Positions 16,537-24,925 of a DNA stretch of 64,000 nt are shown here, piece by piece. A program made the position numbers and the translations under genes. The stretch lies in the NCBI GenBank assembly GCA_910579805.1, contig CAJTWM010000003.1, forward strand, positions 62,001 through 126,000. Direction: 5' to 3'. Numbering within the stretch: position 1 is the stretch's first letter; each line of letters opens with the position of its first letter. The notes beneath the pieces are model-generated. The model was not told where the DNA came from. It did no database searches and was given only the letters and a program-made list of their open reading frames with translations. This stretch comes from an uncultured Lachnospiraceae bacterium (GTDB lineage: Bacteria; Bacillota; Clostridia; Lachnospirales; Lachnospiraceae).

Positions 16537-18126
16537 TTACTTCTGGATATCTAAACAGCAGCCATCTACTGTGAGGCAATAGTATAAATCGCCGGATACT
16601 GCAATACCGGTATATTTCTGCTGATAGGTATCGCCTGCTGCCGTTGTTACGTCGCAAACTACGTCTGCCGTATCGCCGTTGTTAGTTACGGATACTACAA
16701 CGGTTGCTCCCTGCATATCTGCTGCGAATGTATCCCAATTCCAGTTGCTTTCAACAGTCCAACCAAGGTCTGCTAAATTGTTTGCCGTATTCTGTTCGCC
16801 TAACCATCCATAGTTATCGGAACGTACTACTGCATATTCTGCATAATCTGCGTTATCATCTGCGGAATGAGCGTCCGCTACGTTCTGAAGTACAACTACG
16901 AAGTTATTCCAGTTAGAAGCCTCTGCACCGTGCCAGTTTACAAATGTCTTGGAAACTGTTTCACCTTCTGCAACTGCCCATGTTTCGCTATGTGCTCCCC
17001 AAAAAGCTGTGGAGAAATCTTCTGCGCCCACTGCCGTTCCCGTAATTTCAAAGGTAGGAGCTTCTGCCGCAGGTTCTTCCGCACCGCCTTCCGGCGCTTC
17101 TGTTACTACGCTTGCATCGCCTAACGCATAAAGAGAAGCAACCTGACCCGGTGTCAAAGCGGTATCATAAATATACAGATCATCAATAAATCCTTTAAAT
17201 ACCGTATCCCAGTAGTTGATACCGAAGTAAGATTCATACTCGCTGTCGCCCGGTTTCATAAGGTTCGGTGCAAGAGAAGCATCCCATGTATACTCAAAGT
17301 AAGTATTGTTTGTGTAGTTAGCCTGTGAATCATAAAGCATAACGCCGTCAACATAGAACTGTGCGCCTACCGTCTTAGTGCCTGTAGCTCCGGTCTGTTC
17401 TTCGCCTGTACATACGATCGTTACCATTGTCCATTCTCTCTTACCATGGATCTCGTTATCAAAAGCATACATCCAAGGCCAGCAGTCCGTTCCGTCCGCT
17501 GCATCAGAAGCTTCGTTACGGCTCCATACGATAGGGAAGATCTTTGCATTATCCAATCCCCATTCGGACTGTGTTACATTGAACCATGTTACATTATTTC
17601 CTGCGTCTGCCGCTCTTCCCACATTATAACCCATGCTGAGCGTCGGTCCAAAGGTTGCAAGTCTGTCTGCATTTACCCAGAAAGACACGGTATATGCGTC
17701 AGTATTGGTTGCTTCCAATCCAAGGTCAAGACCGTAACTTCCGTCTAAGAAGATACATTTTCCGACCGGTCCGTCTGCATAAGAGAAGGTTGCTTCGGTT
17801 TCTGCGATTCCGTATGTCCCTCCGTCAATATCTCCTAAATCGTCAGTCTGTACTACCGCTTTGTATCCCTCGTCTTCCCCGTCAAAGGTAAGATGTGCAA
17901 AAGCTTCTGCCGGTAATTCTTCCGCTGCCGCAAGTTCCGGTGTCGGCGCCTCTGCAGGCGCTTCGGTCTCTGCCGGCGCCTCTTCGGGCTGTGATTCCGG
18001 CGCAGATTCTTCTACTGCCGGAGCAGACTGTATTTCGGGTGTTGTTTCCGTTTTGTTTCCGCATCCTGTAAATAAGGTAGCGGTCATGCTTGCACACAAA
18101 AGTGCTGCTAAAACTTTCTTTTTCAT
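16537..18126 (-). CDS. LamG/concanavalin-like lipoprotein, probable glycan binding
   Basis: 529 residues. The signal peptide ends in the lipobox LFTGCGN, followed by a 50-residue Pro/Glu/Ala linker. A LamG-type beta-sandwich spans about 75-330 (AHLTFDGEDEG, CIFLDGSYGLDLGL, YTVSFWVNADRL, GFIDDLYIYDTALTPGQVASLY). After a second acidic linker a smaller module (about 355-529) is rich in Trp (AFWGAHSETW, VNWHGAEASNWNNFVVVLQN, TVESNWNWDTF) and looks like a carbohydrate-binding domain. No hydrolase residues are visible, so it is a binding lipoprotein rather than an enzyme. The gene follows the orphan sugar-binding lipoprotein by 91 bases; the pair may form a surface capture unit for plant polysaccharide. 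Confidence 0.8.
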   Translation of the reverse strand: MKKKVLAALLCASMTATLFTGCGNKTETTPEIQSAPAVEESAPESQPEEAPAETEAPAEAPTPELAAAEELPAEAFAHLTFDGEDEGYKAVVQTDDLGDIDGGTYGIAETEATFSYADGPVGKCIFLDGSYGLDLGLEATNTDAYTVSFWVNADRLATFGPTLSMGYNVGRAADAGNNVTWFNVTQSEWGLDNAKIFPIVWSRNEASDAADGTDCWPWMYAFDNEIHGKREWTMVTIVCTGEEQTGATGTKTVGAQFYVDGVMLYDSQANYTNNTYFEYTWDASLAPNLMKPGDSEYESYFGINYWDTVFKGFIDDLYIYDTALTPGQVASLYALGDASVVTEAPEGGAEEPAAEAPTFEITGTAVGAEDFSTAFWGAHSETWAVAEGETVSKTFVNWHGAEASNWNNFVVVLQNVADAHSADDNADYAEYAVVRSDNYGWLGEQNTANNLADLGWTVESNWNWDTFAADMQGATVVVSVTNNGDTADVVCDVTTAAGDTYQQKYTGIAVSGDLYYCLTVDGCCLDIQK

Positions 18127-18217
18127 AACTGATTATTAACTCCTTTCCTCCTGGAACATTTATGATAAAGCTTACGCTTATATCCGTTTACTAGGTTATT
18201 TTTTACCTGATCTTTTG

Positions 18218-19795
18218 TTATTTCTGAACTGCGTCTACCATTGCCTGATAGGTTGCGATATCCTCTTCCGATAAGATATTGTATCCGTCCGGTCCGAAAT
18301 ACTGGATCATTGCCGATGCATGATAGTAATTTGCCATTTCGGTCGCTTCCGTCGCATAGTCGGCTGCTTTTGCCGTTCCTTTATCTACCAGATCATGAAT
18401 ACCGATCTTATTGAAATACTCGTCACAGAAGTTCCAATATCCGGCAATGCTGGTCCAGCCATAGGAAATCGGCTGCATACAGCTTGCAAAATACTCTCTC
18501 CAGTAACCTACATGCTCTTCATCCATTCCTTTGCAGTACATCTCAATGTAAGCGTCCCATACGCCCTGATCTTTTGTGATCGGCGCCGGCATTACGTCAT
18601 ATTTTAATGCATTTCCTGAAGCGTTTGTTTTCGTTTCGTCATTGTATAATTCAATTCTTGTTTTCCATCCGTCTACGCCGAAGCTCATGAATTTTAATAA
18701 TTCATATGCTTCACGGGGATATTTACAGGAAGTTGTGATCCCGCCGTAATCGATGGTAGCAATCGTATGGTGATCTGCGCTTGCGTCTTCTTCACTGACT
18801 GCCGGCACAACATAAGGAACGATGTCCAAATCGTTTGCCGCTGCAGAGCCTGCCGCCCATGAACTCTGATAGGTCCAGAATGCTTCCGTAAATAACGCTA
18901 CATGGCCTGAATTTCCGCACCATTCTTCCCAGTCGCCCATCCAGTCTTCCATTTCCTGCGTCTCCGTTACGGGCGCGATATATCCGCCCAGTTTCAGATC
19001 GGAAAATTCCTGCTCGCCAATCGCCCAAACACCTAAATCAAAATCCGTTCCGTCAAAACCAAATTCACCTTTGATGGTCTGGCTTGCCGCGATTCCGTAG
19101 TAAGAATCAAGCCTGTTGTAATATCCGCATCCGTAATATGCCATTCCGTCCGGAGAATCAAGCACGGTACAGTCTTTGATCAACTGGATCATTTCCGCCC
19201 ATGTCCAGTCTCTGCTCGGTGCAGGCACGTTCAATGTCTCCAATACATTTAAGTCTACATACATAACGCCCGGAAAAAACTTGACCGGTACCGAAAATCT
19301 TGCGTTCGTCTCATAGCATCCGAGTCCACAGTCATTGATCGTAGAAGCAAGGTTCGCTGTTTCCGGATCGGAATTCCAGAAACTTGAAATATCCGTTACA
19401 AGCATATTGGATAATGCAAAGTCCGCATCGGAAAACATGATAACGTCCGGTGTCTTTGAATCCGCGATCAAAGCAAGAAGCGTGTCGTTGTAAGTAGATA
19501 CGTTTTCATAAACCGCGTTGACTTTGATATTCGGATAGAGCTCCATGAATCTGTCCGCCAAATATTTACAAGTTTCATCCTGATCAAAATTGAAATAAGT
19601 AAGTTCGATCTCATCTGTCGTTAAGTCCGTCGCCTTATTATATGTAATTCCATTGATCTCGACGGCTTCTGTCTCTCCTGACACTGTCGTAGCGCCGCTC
19701 TTGTTACTGCCGCTATCGCCGTTTTTGCCACCGCATGCCGTAAGTCCCAGTACCATACTGAGCGCTAACACTGCTGCCATAATCTTCCTTTTCAT
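18218..19795 (-). CDS. Extracellular sugar-binding lipoprotein without adjacent permeases
   Basis: About 525 residues. The signal peptide MKRKIMAAVLALSMVLGLTACGG has the lipobox LTAC and is followed by a Ser/Gly linker. The family-1 binding fold begins at IELTYFNFDQDETCKYLADRF and includes PDVIMFSDADFAL, VKFFPGVMYVDLNVLETLNVPAPSRDWTW and the C-terminal lobe. Start: ATG at 19795, with AGGAGG seven bases before it. Unlike the binding protein at 8050 it has no permease genes beside it; what follows is the LamG lipoprotein. The second permease pair of the large cluster (24926-26972) is the nearest set without its own binding protein, but the link is inference. The promoter region shows a good -10 but no -35, which suggests activation. 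Confidence 0.85.
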   Translation of the reverse strand: MKRKIMAAVLALSMVLGLTACGGKNGDSGSNKSGATTVSGETEAVEINGITYNKATDLTTDEIELTYFNFDQDETCKYLADRFMELYPNIKVNAVYENVSTYNDTLLALIADSKTPDVIMFSDADFALSNMLVTDISSFWNSDPETANLASTINDCGLGCYETNARFSVPVKFFPGVMYVDLNVLETLNVPAPSRDWTWAEMIQLIKDCTVLDSPDGMAYYGCGYYNRLDSYYGIAASQTIKGEFGFDGTDFDLGVWAIGEQEFSDLKLGGYIAPVTETQEMEDWMGDWEEWCGNSGHVALFTEAFWTYQSSWAAGSAAANDLDIVPYVVPAVSEEDASADHHTIATIDYGGITTSCKYPREAYELLKFMSFGVDGWKTRIELYNDETKTNASGNALKYDVMPAPITKDQGVWDAYIEMYCKGMDEEHVGYWREYFASCMQPISYGWTSIAGYWNFCDEYFNKIGIHDLVDKGTAKAADYATEATEMANYYHASAMIQYFGPDGYNILSEEDIATYQAMVDAVQK

Positions 19796-19863
19796 CTTTT
19801 TTCCTCCTTGATACGTTAACAATTTAAGTCGATTGGTTCACGCCTTGCTTATTTGTTATTTGC

Positions 19864-19869
19864 ATTATA
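19864..19869 (-). promoter_or_regulatory. -10 box upstream of the orphan binding protein
   Basis: TATAAT on the minus strand, about 70 bases before the ATG at 19795, with no recognisable -35 at 16-18 bases (ATACAA only). A short inverted repeat (GTTAT...ATAAC) overlaps it. This arrangement suits an activator-dependent promoter. Confidence 0.45.
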
Positions 19870-20003
19870 ACACACTTACATATTATTTGTATACTTTTTT
19901 ATAAAATAATATATCTTTATTTAAAATATTTCTGTTTTTCACAAAAACATCACTATAAAACTGTGCTTTTTTACCTACAAATTGTATATTTTCACTACAA
20001 AGT

Positions 20004-20042
20004 AAAAGGACAAGGCTCATCCATCATGAGTCTCCTCCTTTT
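20004..20042 (-). terminator. Stem-loop after the XRE-TPR regulator
   Basis: Imperfect arms of about 16 bases with a five-base loop (20004-20042). The T-run on the minus strand is short, so it is a probable but not strong terminator for the regulator ending at 20093. Confidence 0.5.
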
Positions 20043-20092
20043 ATTTACATTTTTCTCTATATTATTTTGTATTTATATGCCCTCTGCATACT

Positions 20093-21118
20093 TTAACCGT
20101 CGGATATCAGTCTGGCCAATATTTCCCCGTAGCTGTCGATCATCCTGCCCTCCAGCTCCTTACAATATTTCATGCTGGAAATGAGCATGGACGGGTTTTC
20201 TGCATATATTTTTGCATGTTCCCTTGCTTTTTCGTACCATTTTTTGGCTTCGTCCGGACAATTGATCTTAAGATACAGACCGGATATGATATAAGCCCTT
20301 CCCGCATAGGCCCGGTTGGCATAACTGCCCCCCTCTTCCATAAACAGCTCAAACTGCCTGATCTCCGTCTCCAGAAAGAGGATCGCGGTCTTATAATCTT
20401 CTTCTCTGATATACATATCCGCCAATATGGACAGATCGTTAAATACAAAGGTCTGCTCCCTGACACAGTGCTGCATTGCTTTTTCTTTTGCTTCTTTTCT
20501 TTTTCCCGCTGCAAAAAGATAATCTGCAATCAGATTATTATATTTTCCGTTTCCGTTATATCTTTCCAGTATCCGGACCGCCTCGTCATACATCGCCATT
20601 TCCTCTAATGCGTACAGTGTGGCTATATTACAATACAGCACTTCTTTTGTGGATTCCGGGGCCTGAATTTCGTCAAACAGTTCTATACTTCTCTCATAAT
20701 AATAAATCGCTTTTTCAATATTCTCTTTTTTTCCCTCCGATTCGTTTACGGAAAAACAGATGCTATAATAAGAATCCGCTATGATCTCATTGATCCGCGC
20801 ATCGTTCGGATACCTTTGAAGCACTTCCATGGCCTCTTCTATTGCAGCCTTATATTGTTCCTTTTCCAAAAGAACATTGATCTTATCAATGGTTTTACCC
20901 ACGCTTTTGTAAGATTTCTCGTACCCTAGCAGGGAATCGATGGATATTTGAAAGATTTCCGCAAGGCCGGGCAATAGTTCCAGATCCGGCCGGTTATTCC
21001 CTAACTCCCACTTTGATACCGCGCTGACGGACACATTCAGCAGATTTGCCAACTGCTCCTGCGTGAAACCCCTTTCTTTTCTAAACCGCATGATATTTTG
21101 ACCCAGTTCCAATTCCAT
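20093..21118 (-). CDS. XRE-family regulator with TPR domain
   Basis: 341 residues. An XRE helix-turn-helix lies at 5-60 (LGQNIMRFRKERGFTQEQLANLLNVSVSAVSKWELGNNRPDLELLPGLAEIF), followed by IDSLLGYE, the usual junction in this clostridial group. The remaining 260 residues are helical repeats with TPR character (AIYYYERSIELF, ALEEMAMYDEAVRILERY, AKKWYEKAREHAKIY). In peptide- or nutrient-sensing regulators such a domain binds a peptide or protein, but no partner is visible. ATG 21118 is preferred over GTG 21121 because the GGCGGG site is about seven bases from it. It lies just downstream (77 bases) of an ABC exporter gene on the same strand and may control it. Confidence 0.85.
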   Translation of the reverse strand: MELELGQNIMRFRKERGFTQEQLANLLNVSVSAVSKWELGNNRPDLELLPGLAEIFQISIDSLLGYEKSYKSVGKTIDKINVLLEKEQYKAAIEEAMEVLQRYPNDARINEIIADSYYSICFSVNESEGKKENIEKAIYYYERSIELFDEIQAPESTKEVLYCNIATLYALEEMAMYDEAVRILERYNGNGKYNNLIADYLFAAGKRKEAKEKAMQHCVREQTFVFNDLSILADMYIREEDYKTAILFLETEIRQFELFMEEGGSYANRAYAGRAYIISGLYLKINCPDEAKKWYEKAREHAKIYAENPSMLISSMKYCKELEGRMIDSYGEILARLISDG

Positions 21119-21195
21119 CACAATTCCCGCCTTTCATACCGACTCACGCCTGCCCTGCGTTTTATTCCATGCTAACTCCTATCTTTTGATTTTCG

Positions 21196-22830
21196 TTAGC
21201 GCAGATTCTCCTGATACAGCCTTTTATTTTGAATATGAACTCTTTTATTACAATGTTTAAAATACTTTTCCGAATGAGAGATTACGATGATGATCCTATC
21301 GGCATACATGGCTGCGATTTCATCAATAATATCTTCACCGCTTTTCTCATCGATAGCGTTAAAGGATTCATCCAGTATGATTACATCCGGATCCTGTAAA
21401 AAAATCCGTCCCAGCATGATCTTCTGTTTATCCCCTCCCGAAAGATTACTGCCGTTTTCATATACCGTCATATCCAGACCTTTGTCCTGCTCCACAAATT
21501 TCTGCATAAAATCCAGCTTTAACAGTTGTTCCCATTTTTCCTCCGGATAAGAAGCCCCTAAAGTAATATTGTCTTTTATGGAAAACGGAAGCAGGTAAGA
21601 ATTTTGGGCCAGATAATATACTTTTTCTCGTATAAACCGGTTGGATATCTCATGTAAATCGCAATCGTTGATCCGGATTCCGTCCCCCTTTAAAAATTTA
21701 TTCAGCATTTTTACAAAAGTCGATTTTCCGGTTCCTGAATCCCCTGTTAAAGCAACGATGTCTCCCCTGTAAAATGTAAAACTGCCTTCTTCGATCAGCT
21801 TTTTATCTTTATAACCCACGTCCTTTATCAGCCCTGTGACCGAATCGATCCTTTCGAAACTTTTTTTCCCGTCCTCTTCATAATTTTTTTCAATTTCGTC
21901 CGTCACAAATCGCACCGCCCCATGAAGATCCCGCAGGTTGATCTGTATCGTGATCAAATCTCCTATGGAAGTATAATAAATATCATTTACCAGATTCAAA
22001 TATATCATATCTCCTATCGACGCCCTGTTTGCCACATACAAATAAATGATATAAATATAGCAGCTATTCTTCAGCAAAAGGGAAATATAATTCAGAATCG
22101 TGCAGACGTCCATAGCGTAGGAATTGGCTTTTCTTTCCATTTTTGTAATATTTTCTATACTGCCTCTGATAAAAGATAAGATACCTCCCGAGTCGCTGTA
22201 CTGCTTCATACTGTTCACATCGGAAATGACCGCTTTTATATTTTTATTGCTCTTGGCCGCAATCGTCGTCAATTCATAACTATATTGGGACAATCTGGAC
22301 TTTTCCCCATTGAGCAGCTTTTGAAACCCAAAATACTGTAACGGAACCTGTAAAAAATATAAAAATGCCAAAGGAATATCAATCCCCACGACTACGTTCA
22401 GAACGGCGGCCACCGTTAACACAGACACAAAGATCCCTGTCAGCGAATTACAGTACAGGCTAAAAATCGTATTGACGGTGTCCCTCACTCTTTCCGCAAT
22501 ATAGGTCGGCTCCATTTCATTTATTTTATCATAAGACATATGAAAAATCTTTTGATATAAATTCACGGTTTCATAATTTTTAAATTTTTCCGAAAACCAG
22601 AAACTAAATCTATTATATAAGAATTTTATAAAATATAAAACCGTAATCAAAATCAGGTAATATCCTATCACTTCCCTGCGAAATCCCGTACTGCTCTCAT
22701 AATCGACGGCATCCCTCAATACCAATGGCGCCGCTATGGATAAGGCGCTGGTGGCCAGTAGAAGGAGGATATTCTTTATAATATCCTTATAGTATCTTTT
22801 TACAAGCTCCTTGTCATATAAAAATCTCAT
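21196..22830 (-). CDS. ABC exporter half-transporter (fused membrane and ATPase domains)
   Basis: 544 residues. The N-terminal membrane domain (about 1-310, five to six helices starting ILLLLATSALSIAAPLVL) is joined to a nucleotide-binding domain: Walker A TGDSGTGKST, signature LSGGDKQK, Walker B VIILDESF, then the switch His in IVISHSEKYFKHC. This is the layout of MsbA/McjD-type exporters. The usual Glu after Walker B is present (DE). The N-terminal helix pattern is irregular and there is no peptidase domain, so it is not a bacteriocin processing exporter. No substrate, precursor or partner half is found nearby; a homodimer is likely. GGAGG lies 11 bases before the ATG. Confidence 0.85.
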   Translation of the reverse strand: MRFLYDKELVKRYYKDIIKNILLLLATSALSIAAPLVLRDAVDYESSTGFRREVIGYYLILITVLYFIKFLYNRFSFWFSEKFKNYETVNLYQKIFHMSYDKINEMEPTYIAERVRDTVNTIFSLYCNSLTGIFVSVLTVAAVLNVVVGIDIPLAFLYFLQVPLQYFGFQKLLNGEKSRLSQYSYELTTIAAKSNKNIKAVISDVNSMKQYSDSGGILSFIRGSIENITKMERKANSYAMDVCTILNYISLLLKNSCYIYIIYLYVANRASIGDMIYLNLVNDIYYTSIGDLITIQINLRDLHGAVRFVTDEIEKNYEEDGKKSFERIDSVTGLIKDVGYKDKKLIEEGSFTFYRGDIVALTGDSGTGKSTFVKMLNKFLKGDGIRINDCDLHEISNRFIREKVYYLAQNSYLLPFSIKDNITLGASYPEEKWEQLLKLDFMQKFVEQDKGLDMTVYENGSNLSGGDKQKIMLGRIFLQDPDVIILDESFNAIDEKSGEDIIDEIAAMYADRIIIVISHSEKYFKHCNKRVHIQNKRLYQENLR

Positions 22831-22983
22831 TTTGAATGATGCCCTCCGCTTTTTACCTCTTTATTTTCTGAATATGCAGATCTGTCAGTAATTTCATTGT
22901 ATCAAGCGTCGGATTTTTTCTGTATGGATTATTTCTTGAATTGGAAAAGTAAGAATTGTAAAGATAGTCTATCTTCAGATAGG

Positions 22984-23019
22984 GGCTCTTCAGATTATGT
23001 AGGAATAACCTGAAGAGCC
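22984..23019. other. Stem-loop downstream of the HAD gene
   Basis: Perfect 10-base arms GGCTCTTCAG and CTGAAGAGCC (22984-22993, 23010-23019). There is no T-run on either side. A second small palindrome (CTATCTTCAGATAG) is adjacent. It may stabilise the mRNA end or be a weak terminator. Confidence 0.5.
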
Positions 23020-23027
23020 GCCCTTTG

Positions 23028-23840
23028 TCATGTATATACTTCTAACCATTTTGCTACCCCGTCAGCATTATTACTTTCAATGATTCCCGTAGCAATTTCC
23101 TTTAATTCGTCAATTGCATTTTTTGTTGCATATGCTTCGTCTGCCATGTGAAACATGGAAATATCGTTTGCCGAATCCCCAAATACAATTACCTTTTGGC
23201 AGCCGCATAACTGTTTTACTCTTTGAATTGCCGATGCCTTTGTTGCATTCCCCGGACATAGTTCTAACCAATATTCCGGCCTGTATTTATCTTGTTGAAA
23301 AACACAATTCATTCCCTCAATATGTTTTACACGTTCGTAAAGGGGCTGCAATTCATTTTTAGGGGCAATAAATGTAAAATAGCACGTTTTTCCTTCATAC
23401 AACTTATCTTCTGTATCAACCATACGAATACGCCCGTCCGTAGAATGGTTTTGCAAATAATCCTGAAAGCCTTCATTCATTCTTCCTGCCAGACATAATT
23501 TTATTTCATTTGAACCAAAATAAGCGGTTACGAATCCGGGGACGGCAGTGCCGGCTAAAACCTGCCTTAAATGTTGCAATTCTTTTCCAAACGTGGAAAT
23601 TTCAATTTCCCTCTTGGACAGAGGATCGGCAAGAATTGTTCCGTTCCGGATAATGACAGGAAGGTTAAAGGAAATATTTCTTGTAATTTTAGAAGCAGAG
23701 TCAAGCGACCTTGCGGTTGCATATGTAAGAAATTTCCCTTGGGCAAGCAGGCGATTCAATATGGCGACACTTTTATTTGAAATTATTTTATCATCCCGCA
23801 TTAAAGTTCCGTCTAAATCAGTAACATACAATGTTTTCAT
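23028..23840 (-). CDS. Cof-type HAD-IIB phosphatase
   Basis: 270 residues. HAD motif I is YVTDLDGTLM (nucleophile Asp8, acid Asp10), motif II is in YATARS, and motif IV is VIVFGDSANDISMFHMAD. A C2B-type cap lies between. Such cytosolic enzymes hydrolyse small phosphorylated metabolites, often sugar phosphates or FMN; the substrate cannot be read from the sequence. It begins seven bases after the stop of the HTH-methyltransferase gene, so the two are co-transcribed. Confidence 0.9.
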   Translation of the reverse strand: MKTLYVTDLDGTLMRDDKIISNKSVAILNRLLAQGKFLTYATARSLDSASKITRNISFNLPVIIRNGTILADPLSKREIEISTFGKELQHLRQVLAGTAVPGFVTAYFGSNEIKLCLAGRMNEGFQDYLQNHSTDGRIRMVDTEDKLYEGKTCYFTFIAPKNELQPLYERVKHIEGMNCVFQQDKYRPEYWLELCPGNATKASAIQRVKQLCGCQKVIVFGDSANDISMFHMADEAYATKNAIDELKEIATGIIESNNADGVAKWLEVYT

Positions 23841-23847
23841 AATAGAA

Positions 23848-24657
23848 TTATATTATCCTTTCTGCAATCATAATATCCATACAATGCTGATGTGGGTTTC
23901 CACCGCTATTGCAGTTAAAAATGATTTCTTCTGTCTTATGCAATTTCCAATCATGATAGAGCATGAAAAGTTCTCCTGAATTCCAACGGAACCGATTGGC
24001 ATCTTTATCCGGCGGAACTTCCACAAACGGTTTATCTACAAATACATTGATCGCGTGTATGCCGCTTTTGTTTGTACATTCTTTCAAATTTACCGTAATT
24101 TCTTTCCGGATCTTAGGATTAATAAAGTGAAATACTCCACTGCTAAAAATAATGTCATAGTATCCGGTTGCACGAAAATCAGTTATATCGGCTTTAAAAA
24201 AGTCTACATAAGTATTACATTTTTCGGCAAGCTTTTTCCCCTTTTCTATTCCGGTTTCAGACAAATCAAAAGCTGTTACAATATAACCGTTCCGGGCAAG
24301 AAAAACAGCATCTTTCCCCTCTCCGCAGCCAATATCCAATACTTTTAACGGTTTAACCGGCGGCCGCAATTTCATGATTTCATAGCATAAATTGTTAGGG
24401 GTTATTCCCCAATAATAATCCGCCATGTCATATCGATTATCATAATCAGAAATCACAAAAGACTTATATCCCAAAAGGGAATCAATACTTGTGTCTAACA
24501 CACTTGCAATCATAGGAAGCATTTCCATTTCCGGATAATTCGTTCCATTCTCCCATTTTGATACTGCCTGAAAAGAAACATTCAACTTCTCCGCCAAAGT
24601 TTGTTGTGTATATCCTAAAGCTTTTCTTTTATTCATAATTACCGATCCAATATTCAT
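23848..24657 (-). CDS. XRE helix-turn-helix fused to a SAM methyltransferase
   Basis: 269 residues. The first 65 form an XRE DNA-binding domain (IGSVIMNKRKALGYTQQTLAEKLNVSFQAVSKWENGTNYPEMEMLP), ending in IDSLLGYK. The rest is a class I methyltransferase: motif I VLDIGCGEGKDAVFLARNG, motif II TAFDLSETGIEKG, acidic post-II ADITDF, motif IV YDIIFSSGVFHFI. The catalytic part resembles TehB/methyltransferase-domain-25 proteins that methylate small molecules. A DNA-binding head on a metabolic methyltransferase suggests a sensor that reacts to its own substrate, but that is inference. ATG 24657 follows AAGGAGA at seven bases; the longer frame is rejected. Co-transcribed with the HAD gene. Confidence 0.85.
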   Translation of the reverse strand: MNIGSVIMNKRKALGYTQQTLAEKLNVSFQAVSKWENGTNYPEMEMLPMIASVLDTSIDSLLGYKSFVISDYDNRYDMADYYWGITPNNLCYEIMKLRPPVKPLKVLDIGCGEGKDAVFLARNGYIVTAFDLSETGIEKGKKLAEKCNTYVDFFKADITDFRATGYYDIIFSSGVFHFINPKIRKEITVNLKECTNKSGIHAINVFVDKPFVEVPPDKDANRFRWNSGELFMLYHDWKLHKTEEIIFNCNSGGNPHQHCMDIMIAERII

Positions 24658-24810
24658 ATAAACATCTCCTTGTTTCCTTTGATTCCATTTTACCATAGCA
24701 AATTGAAAAAACGATAACCGTGTCGGTTAGTTCATCATATAAATTCAACCGGTAGTAGAAAAAAATATTGGAACGATTCAGGATCCTGAAATTACTAATT
24801 TTACTGTAAT

Positions 24811-24865
24811 AAAAAAGCTTCTACATATCGATCCTGAGAATACCGGATCTATACATAGAAGCCTT
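24811..24865 (-). terminator. Terminator of the large ABC operon
   Basis: Long arms (about 24815-24834 and 24845-24865) with a few mismatches, followed on the minus strand by TTTTTT. It lies 60 bases after the last permease gene and closes the operon that begins at 36190. Confidence 0.8.
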
Positions 24866-24925
24866 ATAAATCAATATCCATTTCCGTTGCTTAAAACTAT
24901 AGTCAAACCCTTCAGACTGCTCTGC

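Noticed and set aside
17861..18139. Frames on the plus strand opposite the Ala/Glu/Pro linker of the LamG lipoprotein
   Set aside because: Low-complexity shadow of the linker codons; no start signal.
21196..22830. Bacteriocin exporter
   Set aside because: No C39 peptidase domain, precursor peptide or modification enzyme nearby.
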